A DNA stretch of 64,000 bases from Ferruginibacter sp. (GCA_017983695.1 JAGOAX010000004.1:274538-338537); one strand, 5' to 3'; positions 8,519 to 16,791 are shown, counted from the stretch's first letter. Made by a program: numbers and translations. Notes: a model not told the origin generated them from the letters alone.

Positions 8519-9511
8519 TTAATGCCTGTTGTTAATTAAGTTAACGATCACTTTAATCATCATATTCATATCATCCGGGTTCGATTCTGCAATCATCAAT
8601 GTAAGTGCCACCAATGCATTATCATCAATTACTTTTTTGCCCTGGTGGTATAACAAATTATTACGCTCTAAAAACCATACAAACAAAAATGCGGCAATAC
8701 GCTTATTACCATCGGTAAAAGAATGATTCTTTACCACAAAGTATAAAAGATGAGCAGCTTTTTCTTCTACCGAAGGATACAAATCTTTGCCATCAAAAGT
8801 TTGGTAAATGCCGTTCAGCGAACCTTTAAAGGATTTATCTTTCTCGTTGCCAAAGAGGGCAGAGCCGCCGAATTTATTTTTTAACCCTTCAATGGCTTTT
8901 ACAGCTTCTTTATAAGATATGCGGAATACTTCTTTACTTTTTGATCTTTTGATCTTTAAGGTTTGATGATCGTATTTGTCCAGTATATCCAGTGCCGCTG
9001 TAAAATCATTTAATACTTTTAATAAACCCTGTGCTTCGCTGCCCGAAATTGCTTTTGTTTGTGCCACTTTATCAAATAAGCTGATGGCTTGTTTTAATTC
9101 ATTAAAACGATTTTCTGCTTCGGCCAGTCTTTTTTCGTTGATGGCATAGCCTTTTACTAAATAGTCTTTTATACGCTGGGTGGCCCACTGGCGGAATTGA
9201 ATACCTCTTTTGCTGTTTACACGGTAACCAATTGAAATTATTACATCTAAGTTGTAGTGATCTATATTCCTGGTGATGTTTCTTTTCCCTTCCCTGCGAA
9301 CTGTTCGGAATTTCCGAACAGTTGATTCGGTATCTAATTCAGTAGACTCAAATATATTAGAAAGATGTTCGCTGATATTGGCTTTACTGGAACCAAATAA
9401 TGCAACTAACTGAGCCTGGCTGAGCCAAACTGTATCCGCTTCAAATTTCACTTCAATTTGCGTTTCATTGTCTTTGTCCTTATATATTTCTATTTCGTTC
9501 ATACCCTGCAA
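8519..9511 (-). CDS. RhuM-family protein with C-terminal Fic/Doc domain
   Basis: A 330-residue two-domain protein. The N-terminal half (about 1-150) is the RhuM-type module: VWLSQAQLVALFGSSKANISEHLSNIFE looks like a helix-turn-helix, and the block around NLDVIISIGYRVNSKRG is a family signature. The C-terminal half holds the Fic/Doc core with catalytic H263 in HSFTDGNKRIAAFLF, the form typical of Doc-like kinases and Fic nucleotidyl transferases. Start choice is ambiguous between MQGMNE and the internal MNEIEIY three codons later. These proteins occur in accessory islands and are suspected toxins or defence components. It sits at the left edge of a methyltransferase/PLD cluster, which fits such a role. 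No inhibitory antitoxin gene is visible beside it. Confidence 0.85.
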   Translation of the reverse strand: MQGMNEIEIYKDKDNETQIEVKFEADTVWLSQAQLVALFGSSKANISEHLSNIFESTELDTESTVRKFRTVRREGKRNITRNIDHYNLDVIISIGYRVNSKRGIQFRQWATQRIKDYLVKGYAINEKRLAEAENRFNELKQAISLFDKVAQTKAISGSEAQGLLKVLNDFTAALDILDKYDHQTLKIKRSKSKEVFRISYKEAVKAIEGLKNKFGGSALFGNEKDKSFKGSLNGIYQTFDGKDLYPSVEEKAAHLLYFVVKNHSFTDGNKRIAAFLFVWFLERNNLLYHQGKKVIDDNALVALTLMIAESNPDDMNMMIKVIVNLINNRH

Positions 9512-9650
9512 TTTATTTTACCTGTTGCATTTATTGCAACAACTGAAATTTTATCTAATTCTTCGTTTTCTAAAATATTTTTCAACAGTCAAGGATTACT
9601 TGACTGTTGAATTTAATACTTTTATAGCAATCGATTCTTAAATACCATTC

Positions 9651-9702
9651 GCCCTGGTATGTGGCACCGAAACAGTTTACAATTCTTTCGTTTTCTGCCA
9701 CC
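9651..9702. repeat. Hairpin repeat, copy A
   Basis: About 52 bp beginning GCCCTGGTATGTGGCA. It is nearly identical to 10326-10378 and in the same orientation. It folds as a hairpin: GTGGCA pairs with TGCCAC, and an inner CGAAA pairs with TTTCG. It lies downstream (3') of the small secreted gene 9742-10275. Confidence 0.8.
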
Positions 9703-9741
9703 AAATCGGGGTCAGGTAAACTTGTGTGAGCAGCAGCATCC

Positions 9742-10275
9742 CTAAAACTTTTTCAACTGTTCCCCAATGATGCCCCTTGCTTTTTCTTTCAGTGGATAAT
9801 CAAAACTGCCCATCGAAGATTCGATGCGTATGGAATTAATGGTGCCGGTTTTTATCTTTTCGATAGCGGTGGAAGACAAGGTATAAAAAGCAAAGAGCCA
9901 GCAGCCATACCCCAGCGAAGATTTTTTAGAGCTGTAATCAGAACGGCTGGGCAAACTGATTACTGATCCATCACTCATCATCAATTGGGCCGACTGGCCG
10001 GCATAGATAGAAAAACTATTGGTACGCCCCGTTTGTATAGAAAACTCCAGTGCAAAACCAGTGCTGTATTTTAATACGGTGCTTTTAAGGTAATCGCCTA
10101 CGGTGCTATGTTTATTACTGCCGCTTCCATAGGTATCGCCGGCAGAAACATACAGCCGTTCTTCGGTAGTATAAAACACCGTATCGCCGCTTTCTTTGTT
10201 GATATCATATTTTAATTTGCGCTGGGCAAAGGCGGTTGTTTGCAGCAGCAGTAAAAAAATGAGCACAACTTTCAT
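9742..10275 (-). CDS. Small secreted hypothetical protein (177 aa)
   Basis: A signal peptide is clear at residues 1-17 (MKVVLIFLLLLQTTAFAQ). The mature part contains YVSAGDTYGSGSNKHSTVG and a serine-rich beta-type segment ending SIRIESSMGSFDYPLKEKARG, which suggests a small all-beta exported protein. I do not recognise a family. It is a single gene enclosed between two direct copies of a hairpin-forming repeat (9651-9702 and 10326-10378), so the unit may have moved or been exchanged as a cassette. Confidence 0.65.
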   Translation of the reverse strand: MKVVLIFLLLLQTTAFAQRKLKYDINKESGDTVFYTTEERLYVSAGDTYGSGSNKHSTVGDYLKSTVLKYSTGFALEFSIQTGRTNSFSIYAGQSAQLMMSDGSVISLPSRSDYSSKKSSLGYGCWLFAFYTLSSTAIEKIKTGTINSIRIESSMGSFDYPLKEKARGIIGEQLKKF

Positions 10276-10325
10276 GAGGATGGTTTTGTTGGGTAAAGGT
10301 AGGGATCTTCAAGATTTTTTTGACC

Positions 10326-10378
10326 GCCCTGGTTTGTGGCAAACGAAACAGTTTTACAATTCTTTCGTTTTCTGCTAC
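10326..10378. repeat. Hairpin repeat, copy B
   Basis: Second copy of the repeat at 9651-9702. It shares GCCCTGGT, TTGTGGCA, CGAAACAGTTT and ACAATTCTTTCGTTTTCTG, with small indels and compensating changes in the stem. It lies between the secreted protein gene and the methyltransferase gene. Confidence 0.8.
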
Positions 10379-10508
10379 GAACCGAGGCATAGGAAGACAT
10401 TTTACAAAAGGACTTAATTATTTTCTCATTAATAAATCTTCACATCTAACATTCGTTTGCTAACTTACAGCATTAAGAAAATCTTATTTTTTATTATTTT
10501 CGTAACTA

Positions 10509-12377
10509 ATGAAGCAACAAACCCAGCATATAATAGCCTATCTTAAAAAGATAAAAACTGCTAATAAAGAACTTACCAAAAAAGAACACTTTAAAGATTT
10601 ACTTCACCATCTTTATCATGGTGAAAAAGAAATTGAAGGTATTATTGATGCGATAAGCGCCGGCTCTGAAAAAACAATACTGAATATACCACGCTATAAT
10701 AAAAAACATCGGGGCAGCGCAGATACACTCTACAACAACATTATCATTGAATTTGAAAATGAACTGAAGGTTTCTTTTAAACATGCTAAAGAACAACTGG
10801 CTGGTTACATGCTTGGCCAGTTTAAAAGTGGTGAAGGCTACAACTTTACTTTAATAGCCAGTGACTTTATTAATTGGAAAGTGGTAACGCCGGATGTAAG
10901 TCAATTAGATAAATTAGACAGTCTGCAGGAACATGAACTGATATTAAACGAAGTACCTACCGCATCCTTTACATTAACAGAAAACAATGCAGAAGATTTT
11001 TATTACTGGATAGACCGATTTCTTTTTAAAGAAGAAAAACAAAAAGCAACCTTAAAAAGAATTGAAGAAGCTTTTGGCTATCAAAGCCCGGTTTTCATTG
11101 AATGTTTCAGGGAGATAAGCAAAGTATTTGCCGACGCAAAAAAATATGGCGAAGTACAGGTGAGCTATGAGCAATGGAAAAAATTTTTGAGCATAGCTTA
11201 TGGAAGTTTTGCAGATAGTGATAATGCTTTCGTTATCCATACTTATTTAAGCATATTGGCAAAAGTGCTGGCGTATGAAGTTTTGAGTAACGATGATTTT
11301 ATTGATGATGATGAAATGAAAGCCATATTGAATGGCAGCATTTTTCATAAATACAACATCCGCAATTTTGTTGATAACGATTTCTTTCATTGGGTGCATG
11401 GCAGCCGCTATTTTCAGCCGTTAAAAAAAGTGTTTCGCTTGGTGGCGCAGGAAATTGCCCACTTTGATTTTACCAACCCGGACGAAGATGTACTGAAAGG
11501 TGTTTACCAGGAATTGATTGATTTGGATACCCGCCATGCATTAGGTGAGTATTACACACCTGACTGGTTGTGTGAACGGGTGGTACAGGAATTTAATTTT
11601 AAAACCACCGATAAAATATTAGACCCCAGTTGCGGCAGTGGTTCTTTTTTACGTGCCGCCATTCATAGACTTAAAGAGCAAAATGACGGAATAAAACCAG
11701 AAGAAATAAATAACTGTATTTATGGAATAGATATACATCCTCTAAGTGTACAGATGGCAAAAACAACTTTATTGGTAAGCCTTGGTAAAGATATTGCCAA
11801 ATCCAATAAACCTGTACACCTGAATATTATACTTGCAAACACCTTACTTGCACCCGAAGGTGTAAAGAATTTATTTGGCGGCGAGTTTTTAATGCAGATT
11901 GATAAAGATAAATACTATCTGAACACACAGCTATTTGAAGATGTACATTTATTTGATGAAGCATTAGAAGTATGCGAAGAGCTGGCCGAACAAACACAGG
12001 GTAAAAAACCTGAAACTGAAATGGTATTTGCAAAAATTTTGCAGCAGCAATACAAAGCTGGTGGTATAAACCCACAGGTAGCAAACAGTTTTTATAAAAT
12101 TTATACGGGCTTAAAAAAAGTAAAGGAAGCTGGGCGGGATAGTATTTGGAAGTTTATAGTACAAAACCTTTATAAGCCTTATTTTTTAAGTAACAAGTTT
12201 GATTATATAATTGGTAACCCACCATGGTTTACATATAGCAGTATTAAAAATGAAGAATATCAAAACATACTGAATGAGCTGGCAATAAAGTATAAAGTAA
12301 AACCAGATAAGGTTGCAAACTTTCCTCATTTAGAAATTGCAGCTATCTTTTTAGCGTACTGCACTAATTATTTTTAA
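10509..12377 (+). CDS. Type IIG-like N6-adenine DNA methyltransferase, N-terminal part (frameshifted)
   Basis: 622 residues. The first ~150 residues include IIIEFENELKVSFKHAKEQLAGYML, which looks like a PD-(D/E)XK-type nuclease core. A helical linker follows. The methyltransferase domain then starts at LGEYYTPDWLCERVVQ. AdoMet motif I is LDPSCGSGSFL (D372) and catalytic motif IV is NPPW (N570-W573). The I-then-IV order and the fused nuclease-like region fit type IIG / Eco57I-like enzymes that modify adenine and may cut DNA. The frame stops at TAA 12375-12377, shortly after motif IV. The rest of the enzyme continues one frame back (-1) at once, so this is the first half of a broken or recoded gene. 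It lies in a defence-like cluster. Confidence 0.85.
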   Translation: MKQQTQHIIAYLKKIKTANKELTKKEHFKDLLHHLYHGEKEIEGIIDAISAGSEKTILNIPRYNKKHRGSADTLYNNIIIEFENELKVSFKHAKEQLAGYMLGQFKSGEGYNFTLIASDFINWKVVTPDVSQLDKLDSLQEHELILNEVPTASFTLTENNAEDFYYWIDRFLFKEEKQKATLKRIEEAFGYQSPVFIECFREISKVFADAKKYGEVQVSYEQWKKFLSIAYGSFADSDNAFVIHTYLSILAKVLAYEVLSNDDFIDDDEMKAILNGSIFHKYNIRNFVDNDFFHWVHGSRYFQPLKKVFRLVAQEIAHFDFTNPDEDVLKGVYQELIDLDTRHALGEYYTPDWLCERVVQEFNFKTTDKILDPSCGSGSFLRAAIHRLKEQNDGIKPEEINNCIYGIDIHPLSVQMAKTTLLVSLGKDIAKSNKPVHLNIILANTLLAPEGVKNLFGGEFLMQIDKDKYYLNTQLFEDVHLFDEALEVCEELAEQTQGKKPETEMVFAKILQQQYKAGGINPQVANSFYKIYTGLKKVKEAGRDSIWKFIVQNLYKPYFLSNKFDYIIGNPPWFTYSSIKNEEYQNILNELAIKYKVKPDKVANFPHLEIAAIFLAYCTNYF

Positions 12378-13672
12378 AAGATGAAGGCAGGTTGGCTTTT
12401 GTGTTGCCCCGTAGTTTCTTTAGTGCCGACCACCACGATAATACAAGGAGCGGTACGGCTAAAGGTTTTAAGCTGAATGATATTTGGGACTTGCAGGATG
12501 TACACCCTTTGTTTAGAATACCAAGCTGTGTATTGTTTGCAGAAAAAGGCAACGTAAAAAAAGCAATTGATAAAGCTGGTTTACAGGGCAAAGCTTTTGC
12601 TGGCAAACTGCCGGCACACAACTGTAATCTAATAGCTGCAAATACAAAATTATCAGAAGAAACAGTAATCTGGTTTTATGCTAAACAGGGTAAAGCCACC
12701 GCATTTAGCAATACAAAAAGTAAGAGCAGCAGTAAGGTAAATCCTTACAAAAATATGTTTAAACAAGGGGCAACAATTGTGCCTCGTACTTTTTATTTTA
12801 TAGAGCTAACACAGGAAATGCCGACCGATTTTATTGATAGAACAATAAACATAAAAACAAGTGATGCAGTACAGCCAGATGCTAAAGCGCCATGGAAAGG
12901 ACTGGATTTTAATGGAAGAATGGAAAGTCAGTTTATATTCAGAACCGCTTTGTCAAAAAGCATTCTGCCATTCAATTTATATAAACCTGATTTTGTTGTA
13001 CTTCCTGTAACTATAAAAGTAGAGAGAGGGATTAAAAAAATAAAAATTGATTCTGCCAATGAATTAAGAAAAGAAGGTTTTCTAAATGCATCAAAATGGT
13101 TTGGTGATACTGAAAGAATTTGGGATTTACAGAAAACGGAAAAATCGAAATCCATGTCTTCAAATGACAGAATAAATTTTCAGAGAGGGTTAACAGACCA
13201 AAATCTAAATGCAAAATATTTAGTCTTGTATAACGCTTCTGCAAAAGATGCCAATGCCACAGTTGTGGAAAGAATAAATCTTGATTTAGAGTTTTTTGTA
13301 GAAAGTGTAGCGTATGTTTTATATACTGATGAAGAAAATGAAGCCTATTATCTCACTTCGATTTTAAACAGTACAGCACCCAATGAAATGATGAAAGATT
13401 TTCAGGCTAAAGGTTTGTTCGGTGCAAGACATGTACACAAAAAAATACTGGATGTTTATTTTCCTAAGTATGATAATGTGAGTAAAACGCACAATCAATT
13501 AGCTGCACTTAGTAAAGCATGTCATATTAAAGCAGCACAGTTTGTAAAAGATAATCCGCCACAGCAAGAGTTAAGCGCAATACATCTTGGCAGAATAAGG
13601 GTAGCAATAAAAAAGCATTTAGGAAATGAAATGAAAGAAATAGACGAGTTGGTAAAAAAAATAATTGGATAA
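12374..13672 (+). CDS. Type IIG-like methyltransferase, C-terminal part incl. target recognition (frameshifted)
   Basis: In the -1 frame the protein continues as LKDEGRLAFVLPRSFFSADHHDNTRSG, a textbook continuation of an N6-methyltransferase after motif IV (the RLAFVLP strand). About 430 residues follow to the stop at 13672, covering the end of the catalytic domain and a probable target recognition domain (DIWDLQDVHPLF..., ...SILNSTAPNEMMKDFQAKGLFG). The only start in this frame is TTG at 12392, in the middle of a conserved strand, so independent translation is unlikely. Restoring one T in the T5 run at 12371-12375 would give one enzyme of about 1054 residues. A sequence error, a real mutation and -1 slippage on TTT before TAA are all possible. 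Confidence 0.8.
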   Translation, partial: LKDEGRLAFVLPRSFFSADHHDNTRSGTAKGFKLNDIWDLQDVHPLFRIPSCVLFAEKGNVKKAIDKAGLQGKAFAGKLPAHNCNLIAANTKLSEETVIWFYAKQGKATAFSNTKSKSSSKVNPYKNMFKQGATIVPRTFYFIELTQEMPTDFIDRTINIKTSDAVQPDAKAPWKGLDFNGRMESQFIFRTALSKSILPFNLYKPDFVVLPVTIKVERGIKKIKIDSANELRKEGFLNASKWFGDTERIWDLQKTEKSKSMSSNDRINFQRGLTDQNLNAKYLVLYNASAKDANATVVERINLDLEFFVESVAYVLYTDEENEAYYLTSILNSTAPNEMMKDFQAKGLFGARHVHKKILDVYFPKYDNVSKTHNQLAALSKACHIKAAQFVKDNPPQQELSAIHLGRIRVAIKKHLGNEMKEIDELVKKIIG

Positions 13673-13699
13673 ATTATTTTTCATTTTAAAAAAATAGGG

Positions 13700-14548
13700 A
13701 TGACTGAGTTTATATATGGAACTGAATTAAATCTTGCATTGGAAAATATGATAATTAGTGCAAAGGAGTATTTGTGGTTTATATCTCCATACATTAAATT
13801 ACATGACAGAATTAAAGATGAACTTAAAAGAAGAAAAGATGAACATGAGCTGGAAATTGTATTTGTCTTTGGTAAAAATGAGGATGATGTTTCTAAAAGC
13901 ATGAGCAAAGAAGACATAAGTTTTCTAAAAGAATTTCCTAATGTGCAAATTTGTTATGAGAAGAATTTGCATGCAAAGTTTTATGCTAGTGAAAAATTTT
14001 CACTACTTACCTCGATGAATTTGCATCAATTTTCACAGAACACCAATATCGAGGCAGGAATTTTAATGCAACCCAAAAATACTCTTAAGCAACTGGCTGA
14101 CATAGCGTTTAACAAATTCGATGTTGGGGATAGTGCACTTGCGTATTTTGAAGATATTATTAAACATAGCGAAAAGCTATACAAAAAAACTCCCCAATAT
14201 GAATCTGTTATGCTAGGGTTAAGAAAAAAATATACAGGAAGCAAAATTGAATTTGATAAATCAGATAGCATAATTGCTTCATCAAAATCAGACTATAAAT
14301 CATCTCCAAAATCAAACGACTTTAATCAGTTATACTCAAAGAACAATCCACAATATCAGGAACCCCAAACAGGTTATTGTATAAGAACCGGAACTCCTAT
14401 TGAATTCAATCCTTTACGACCATTTTGTTATGAAGCATATCAGATATGGGTACAATTTGAAAATTGGGATTTTGCAGAAAATTATTGTCATTTAACAGGG
14501 CAGCCTTCTTATGGAAAAACAAGTATGCGTAATCCAATATTGATGTAG
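13700..14548 (+). CDS. Phospholipase D-family protein (nuclease-like), single HKD motif
   Basis: 282 residues. The PLD half-motif is H91-A-K93-F-Y followed by LTSMNLHQFSQNTNIEAGIL, which gives the HxK, N and E residues of the superfamily. A single copy implies a homodimeric active site. The N-terminal strand region LALENMIISAKEYLWFISPYI is typical. The C-terminal tail has a Cys/His-containing pattern (GYCIRTG...RPFCYEAYQIW...FAENYCHLTGQ) seen in Bacteroidota PLD proteins, which may bind zinc or be structural. It begins 27 bases after the methyltransferase and is probably cotranscribed. PLD-fold enzymes include restriction nucleases of the BfiI type, so a DNA cleavage role in this defence cluster is a reasonable inference. 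Confidence 0.8.
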   Translation: MTEFIYGTELNLALENMIISAKEYLWFISPYIKLHDRIKDELKRRKDEHELEIVFVFGKNEDDVSKSMSKEDISFLKEFPNVQICYEKNLHAKFYASEKFSLLTSMNLHQFSQNTNIEAGILMQPKNTLKQLADIAFNKFDVGDSALAYFEDIIKHSEKLYKKTPQYESVMLGLRKKYTGSKIEFDKSDSIIASSKSDYKSSPKSNDFNQLYSKNNPQYQEPQTGYCIRTGTPIEFNPLRPFCYEAYQIWVQFENWDFAENYCHLTGQPSYGKTSMRNPILM

Positions 14549-14620
14549 TGTTTAATTTATATCAATCTTCCCATAACTGGATTACTAAATTATAATATAG
14601 CTTGCCAAAATAAACCCTCT

Positions 14621-14717
14621 TTACCAAAGTATATAAGTAACCGTATTAACCAGCTGGCGCATGGCACCCGATTATAATCCGCCGCCATAACCCTTGGGGT
14701 GGTGGGAGCTGTACCAG
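14621..14717 (-). pseudogene. Duplicated 3' end of the repeat-protein gene (97 bp)
   Basis: These 97 bases match 16104-16200, the last 97 bases including the stop codon of the repeat-protein gene, with 5 mismatches and no gaps by hand alignment. Nothing upstream of it continues the gene, so this is a relic. The two copies are in the same orientation and bracket the ORF6N genes. Confidence 0.85.
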
Positions 14718-14749
14718 CAAGACAAAGGGGTTTTATTTTACTACAGGGT

Positions 14750-15322
14750 TTATTTTTTAAATCCAATCCGCTCTCTTTCTTCCCAGCTTTTCTTTTCTGT
14801 TTTTTCGTCCAGCATATTTTCTATGGCATCGTAAATGGCATTCAGTTGTGTATCATGTTCACCCAGGCGCTCATACATTTCTGTTTTTAACTGGTCCATT
14901 TTTTCGGCCAGTGCTTTATGGTTAAGGGCAATTTGCCGCAGTGCAATAAAGGCCCGTACAATGGCAATATTCATTTTTACTGCCCGGTCGCTTCTTAAAA
15001 TACTGGCCAGCATGGTAACACCATGTTCGGTAAAGGCGTAGGGGGTTGCTGTTACATTTCGCTTTTTTTGTGATGCGGTCACAATTTGTGACTGCTTTGC
15101 CTTGGGTTTTTCTGATGCGGTCACAAATTGTGACCGCATAGTTTCCCATTCTTCAGGCATAAGCCTGAACATAAAATCTTCAGGAAAACGGTCGCTATTA
15201 CGTTTAACAGCCTGGTTAATGGCCTTGGTCTCAACCTCATAAAGTTCGGCAAGGTCAAAGTCCAGCATTACTTTCTGCTCCCTGATTTCGTAAATTTTGT
15301 TTTGTATAATAGTTAGATTCAT
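14750..15322 (-). CDS. ORF6N-domain protein (full-length copy)
   Basis: Starting at the internal ATG at 15322 (MNLTIIQNKIYEIREQKVMLD) gives about 190 residues and matches the start of the neighbouring duplicate; an upstream in-frame ATG at 15370 is possible but would lie in the duplication joint. The ORF6N domain covers about residues 3-95 (DFDLAELYEVETKAINQAVKRN...RFPEDFMFRL). A variable stretch with two SQ(I/F)VTAS units follows, then the conserved YAFTEHGVTMLASILRSDRAVKMNIAIVRAFI and a coiled-coil tail. ORF6N is a phage-derived DNA-binding domain related to KilA-N/Bro modules. In Bacteroidota, chromosomal copies are common and their role is unknown. Confidence 0.85.
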   Translation of the reverse strand: MNLTIIQNKIYEIREQKVMLDFDLAELYEVETKAINQAVKRNSDRFPEDFMFRLMPEEWETMRSQFVTASEKPKAKQSQIVTASQKKRNVTATPYAFTEHGVTMLASILRSDRAVKMNIAIVRAFIALRQIALNHKALAEKMDQLKTEMYERLGEHDTQLNAIYDAIENMLDEKTEKKSWEERERIGFKK

Positions 15323-15391
15323 AATCTGTTTATTTTCAAAGTCACAATTTGTGATCTTAGAACTCATCAATCATGTCATCACAATTTGTGA
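15079..15391. repeat. Iterated 13-bp palindrome TCACAAWTTGTGA
   Basis: Four near-perfect copies lie at 15079-15091, 15121-15133, 15342-15354 and 15379-15391, with a degenerate fifth near 15598-15612. Copies inside the genes encode the SQ(I/F)VT residues; one copy is in the joint between the two ORF6N copies. Confidence 0.75.
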
Positions 15392-15604
15392 TGACATGGC
15401 AGCCCATTCTTTTGCCGTCAATCGAAACATAAAATCATCAGGAAAACGGTTGCTGTTTCTTTTTACAGCCTGGTTCATAACCCTTGTTTCAACTTCATAA
15501 AGTTCGGCAAGGTCAAAGTCCAGCATTACTTTCTGCTCCCTTATTTCGTAAATTTTGTTTTGTATAATGGCAAGATTCATATTATTTTTTAGATGCGGTT
15601 GCAA
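15371..15604 (-). pseudogene. Truncated ORF6N duplicate
   Basis: 77 residues beginning MQPHLKNNMNLAIIQNK; the natural start is probably the second Met. It repeats the first ~65 residues of the downstream ORF6N gene and then stops at a TGA right after MSSQIVMT. The DNA of 15497-15580 is almost identical to 15239-15322, which shows a recent tandem duplication of about 258 bp offset. The C-terminal half of the family is absent, so this is likely a non-functional remnant or a stand-alone ORF6N fragment. Confidence 0.75.
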
Positions 15605-16103
15605 TTTGTAATTACACTACGCAATTCATTGGTTGCATTCCACAATTGCTGTTAAAAGCTATAGCTGCTTTAGTAGTGGTCTTTTTTACTTTAGCCCTAC
15701 ATAAGGGTAAAAAATATAATAAACGAATATATAATATATTGGCGGAAGAAGGAATGGTACAATAAAAAAATTGTAGTGAAAGTGTGTTGGGAAGTTTAGT
15801 TTGCTCTTCTTCTTTTTTCTTGAAAAAAAAGAAGCAAAAATTCAAGGAAAAAAGATGGGCTCCGCCTTTTTTCCGGCCAACGCCACGTGAACACCCAACT
15901 GCCAATTGCGTTGTACAAAGAATGTTACGCAGTTACAGATAATTTGCAGGATTGAAATTATATAATTTCCACAGGCTGGCTGTTTGCTGTTTTCATGAAG
16001 AGTGATGCAATAATTTGTTACGTGGGTTGTAAGGTATTATGAAATTGACAGGGGGCAGTTTTAATTTTAATATTAAATATTGAACAGGTTGTTGCTTGCA
16101 GAC
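15605..16103. other. Gene-free spacer with palindromic repeat
   Basis: About 500 bases with no convincing gene. An A/T-rich hairpin of the type TTCTTTTTTCTTGAAAAAAAA followed by GAAG lies near 15806-15846, with CTTGAA/TTCAAG pairing inside. I recognise this as a common Bacteroidota intergenic element. A 97-residue open frame over it is low-complexity Lys/Phe and is not believed. The remainder shows nothing I can name. Confidence 0.5.
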
Positions 16104-16791
16104 TTACCAAAGTATATAAGTAACTGTATTAACCAGCTGGCGCATGGCACCCGATTTTAATCCGCCGCCATAGCCCTTGGGGTCGTGGGAGGTGTACCAG
16201 GTATAATTAAAACTGCCGATGCTTTTTATTTTGCCTTTAATAAGTGCATCGTCAAAAGAGGAGTAGTAAGTAATGGCAGTATTGCCCACTGTTTTCAGTT
16301 TGCCTTTAAAAGATTCGTTATCGAAAGAGGTGAAGTAGGCAATGGCAGTAGCGCCCATGTTTTTTATTTTTCCGCTCAGCAGCTTATCATCAAAATGGGT
16401 ATAGTAATCAAACAGCAGGCTGCCAATGGTTTTTATTTTGCCGGTCTTTACAGCAAATTCACCGGAGCCATAATAGGTAATTGTTGTTGTGCCAATATTT
16501 TTTACTTTGCCACGGTAAGCAGAGTCGGCTTCGGGGCCATAATAATCTACCCGGCCCATGTAGGGCAGCAGTTTGGGTGCATAATAATTATTGCTGAATA
16601 AAGATTGTTCTTCTGTTCCCCATTCCAGTGCTTTTCCATCTGCCGAAATGCGTATCAACACATTCTGCCCGGTTGTTACCGTAAACCAGGCCAGGCTGGT
16701 GGCATAGGTATAAGTTACCTGGCTCAACTGCTGCGTAAATGCAGCAGTTGATAAAACATAAAAAAATTATGGTGGAGTAAAACCGTTTCAT
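16104..16791 (-). CDS. Secreted protein with five 23-residue repeats (frameshifted near the start)
   Basis: The main frame (16104-16727) encodes tandem units of 23-24 residues with the pattern GKIKxIGxxxITYYxxFDxxxxK, five in a row plus a partial, probably a beta-rich repeat fold. Upstream, an ATG at 16791 starts MKRFYSTIIF in another frame. A run of seven T on the coding strand (16749-16755) separates them. With six T, the two frames join as MKRFYSTIIFYVLSTAAF followed by TQQ, a complete signal peptide. So the gene is an exported repeat protein with a one-base indel, either a phase-variable tract, a mutation or an assembly error. Its function is unknown. Its last 97 bases are duplicated at 14621-14717. 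Confidence 0.7.

Noticed and set aside
8571..8595. GGGTTCGATTC, resembling a tRNA T-loop
   Set aside because: No acceptor or anticodon stems around it; it lies inside the conserved RhuM/Fic coding sequence.
14750..15604. Diversity-generating retroelement, because of the near-identical ORF6N repeat pair
   Set aside because: No reverse transcriptase in the window, and the differences between copies are not adenine-specific.
15612..15905. 97-residue open frame on the minus strand
   Set aside because: Low-complexity Lys/Phe/Glu-rich translation lying on a palindromic A/T repeat; no start context and no family resemblance.
16200..16560. Regular 69-bp repeats, considered as a CRISPR array
   Set aside because: They are degenerate at DNA level, have no unique spacers, and translate into a 23-residue protein repeat; no cas genes.
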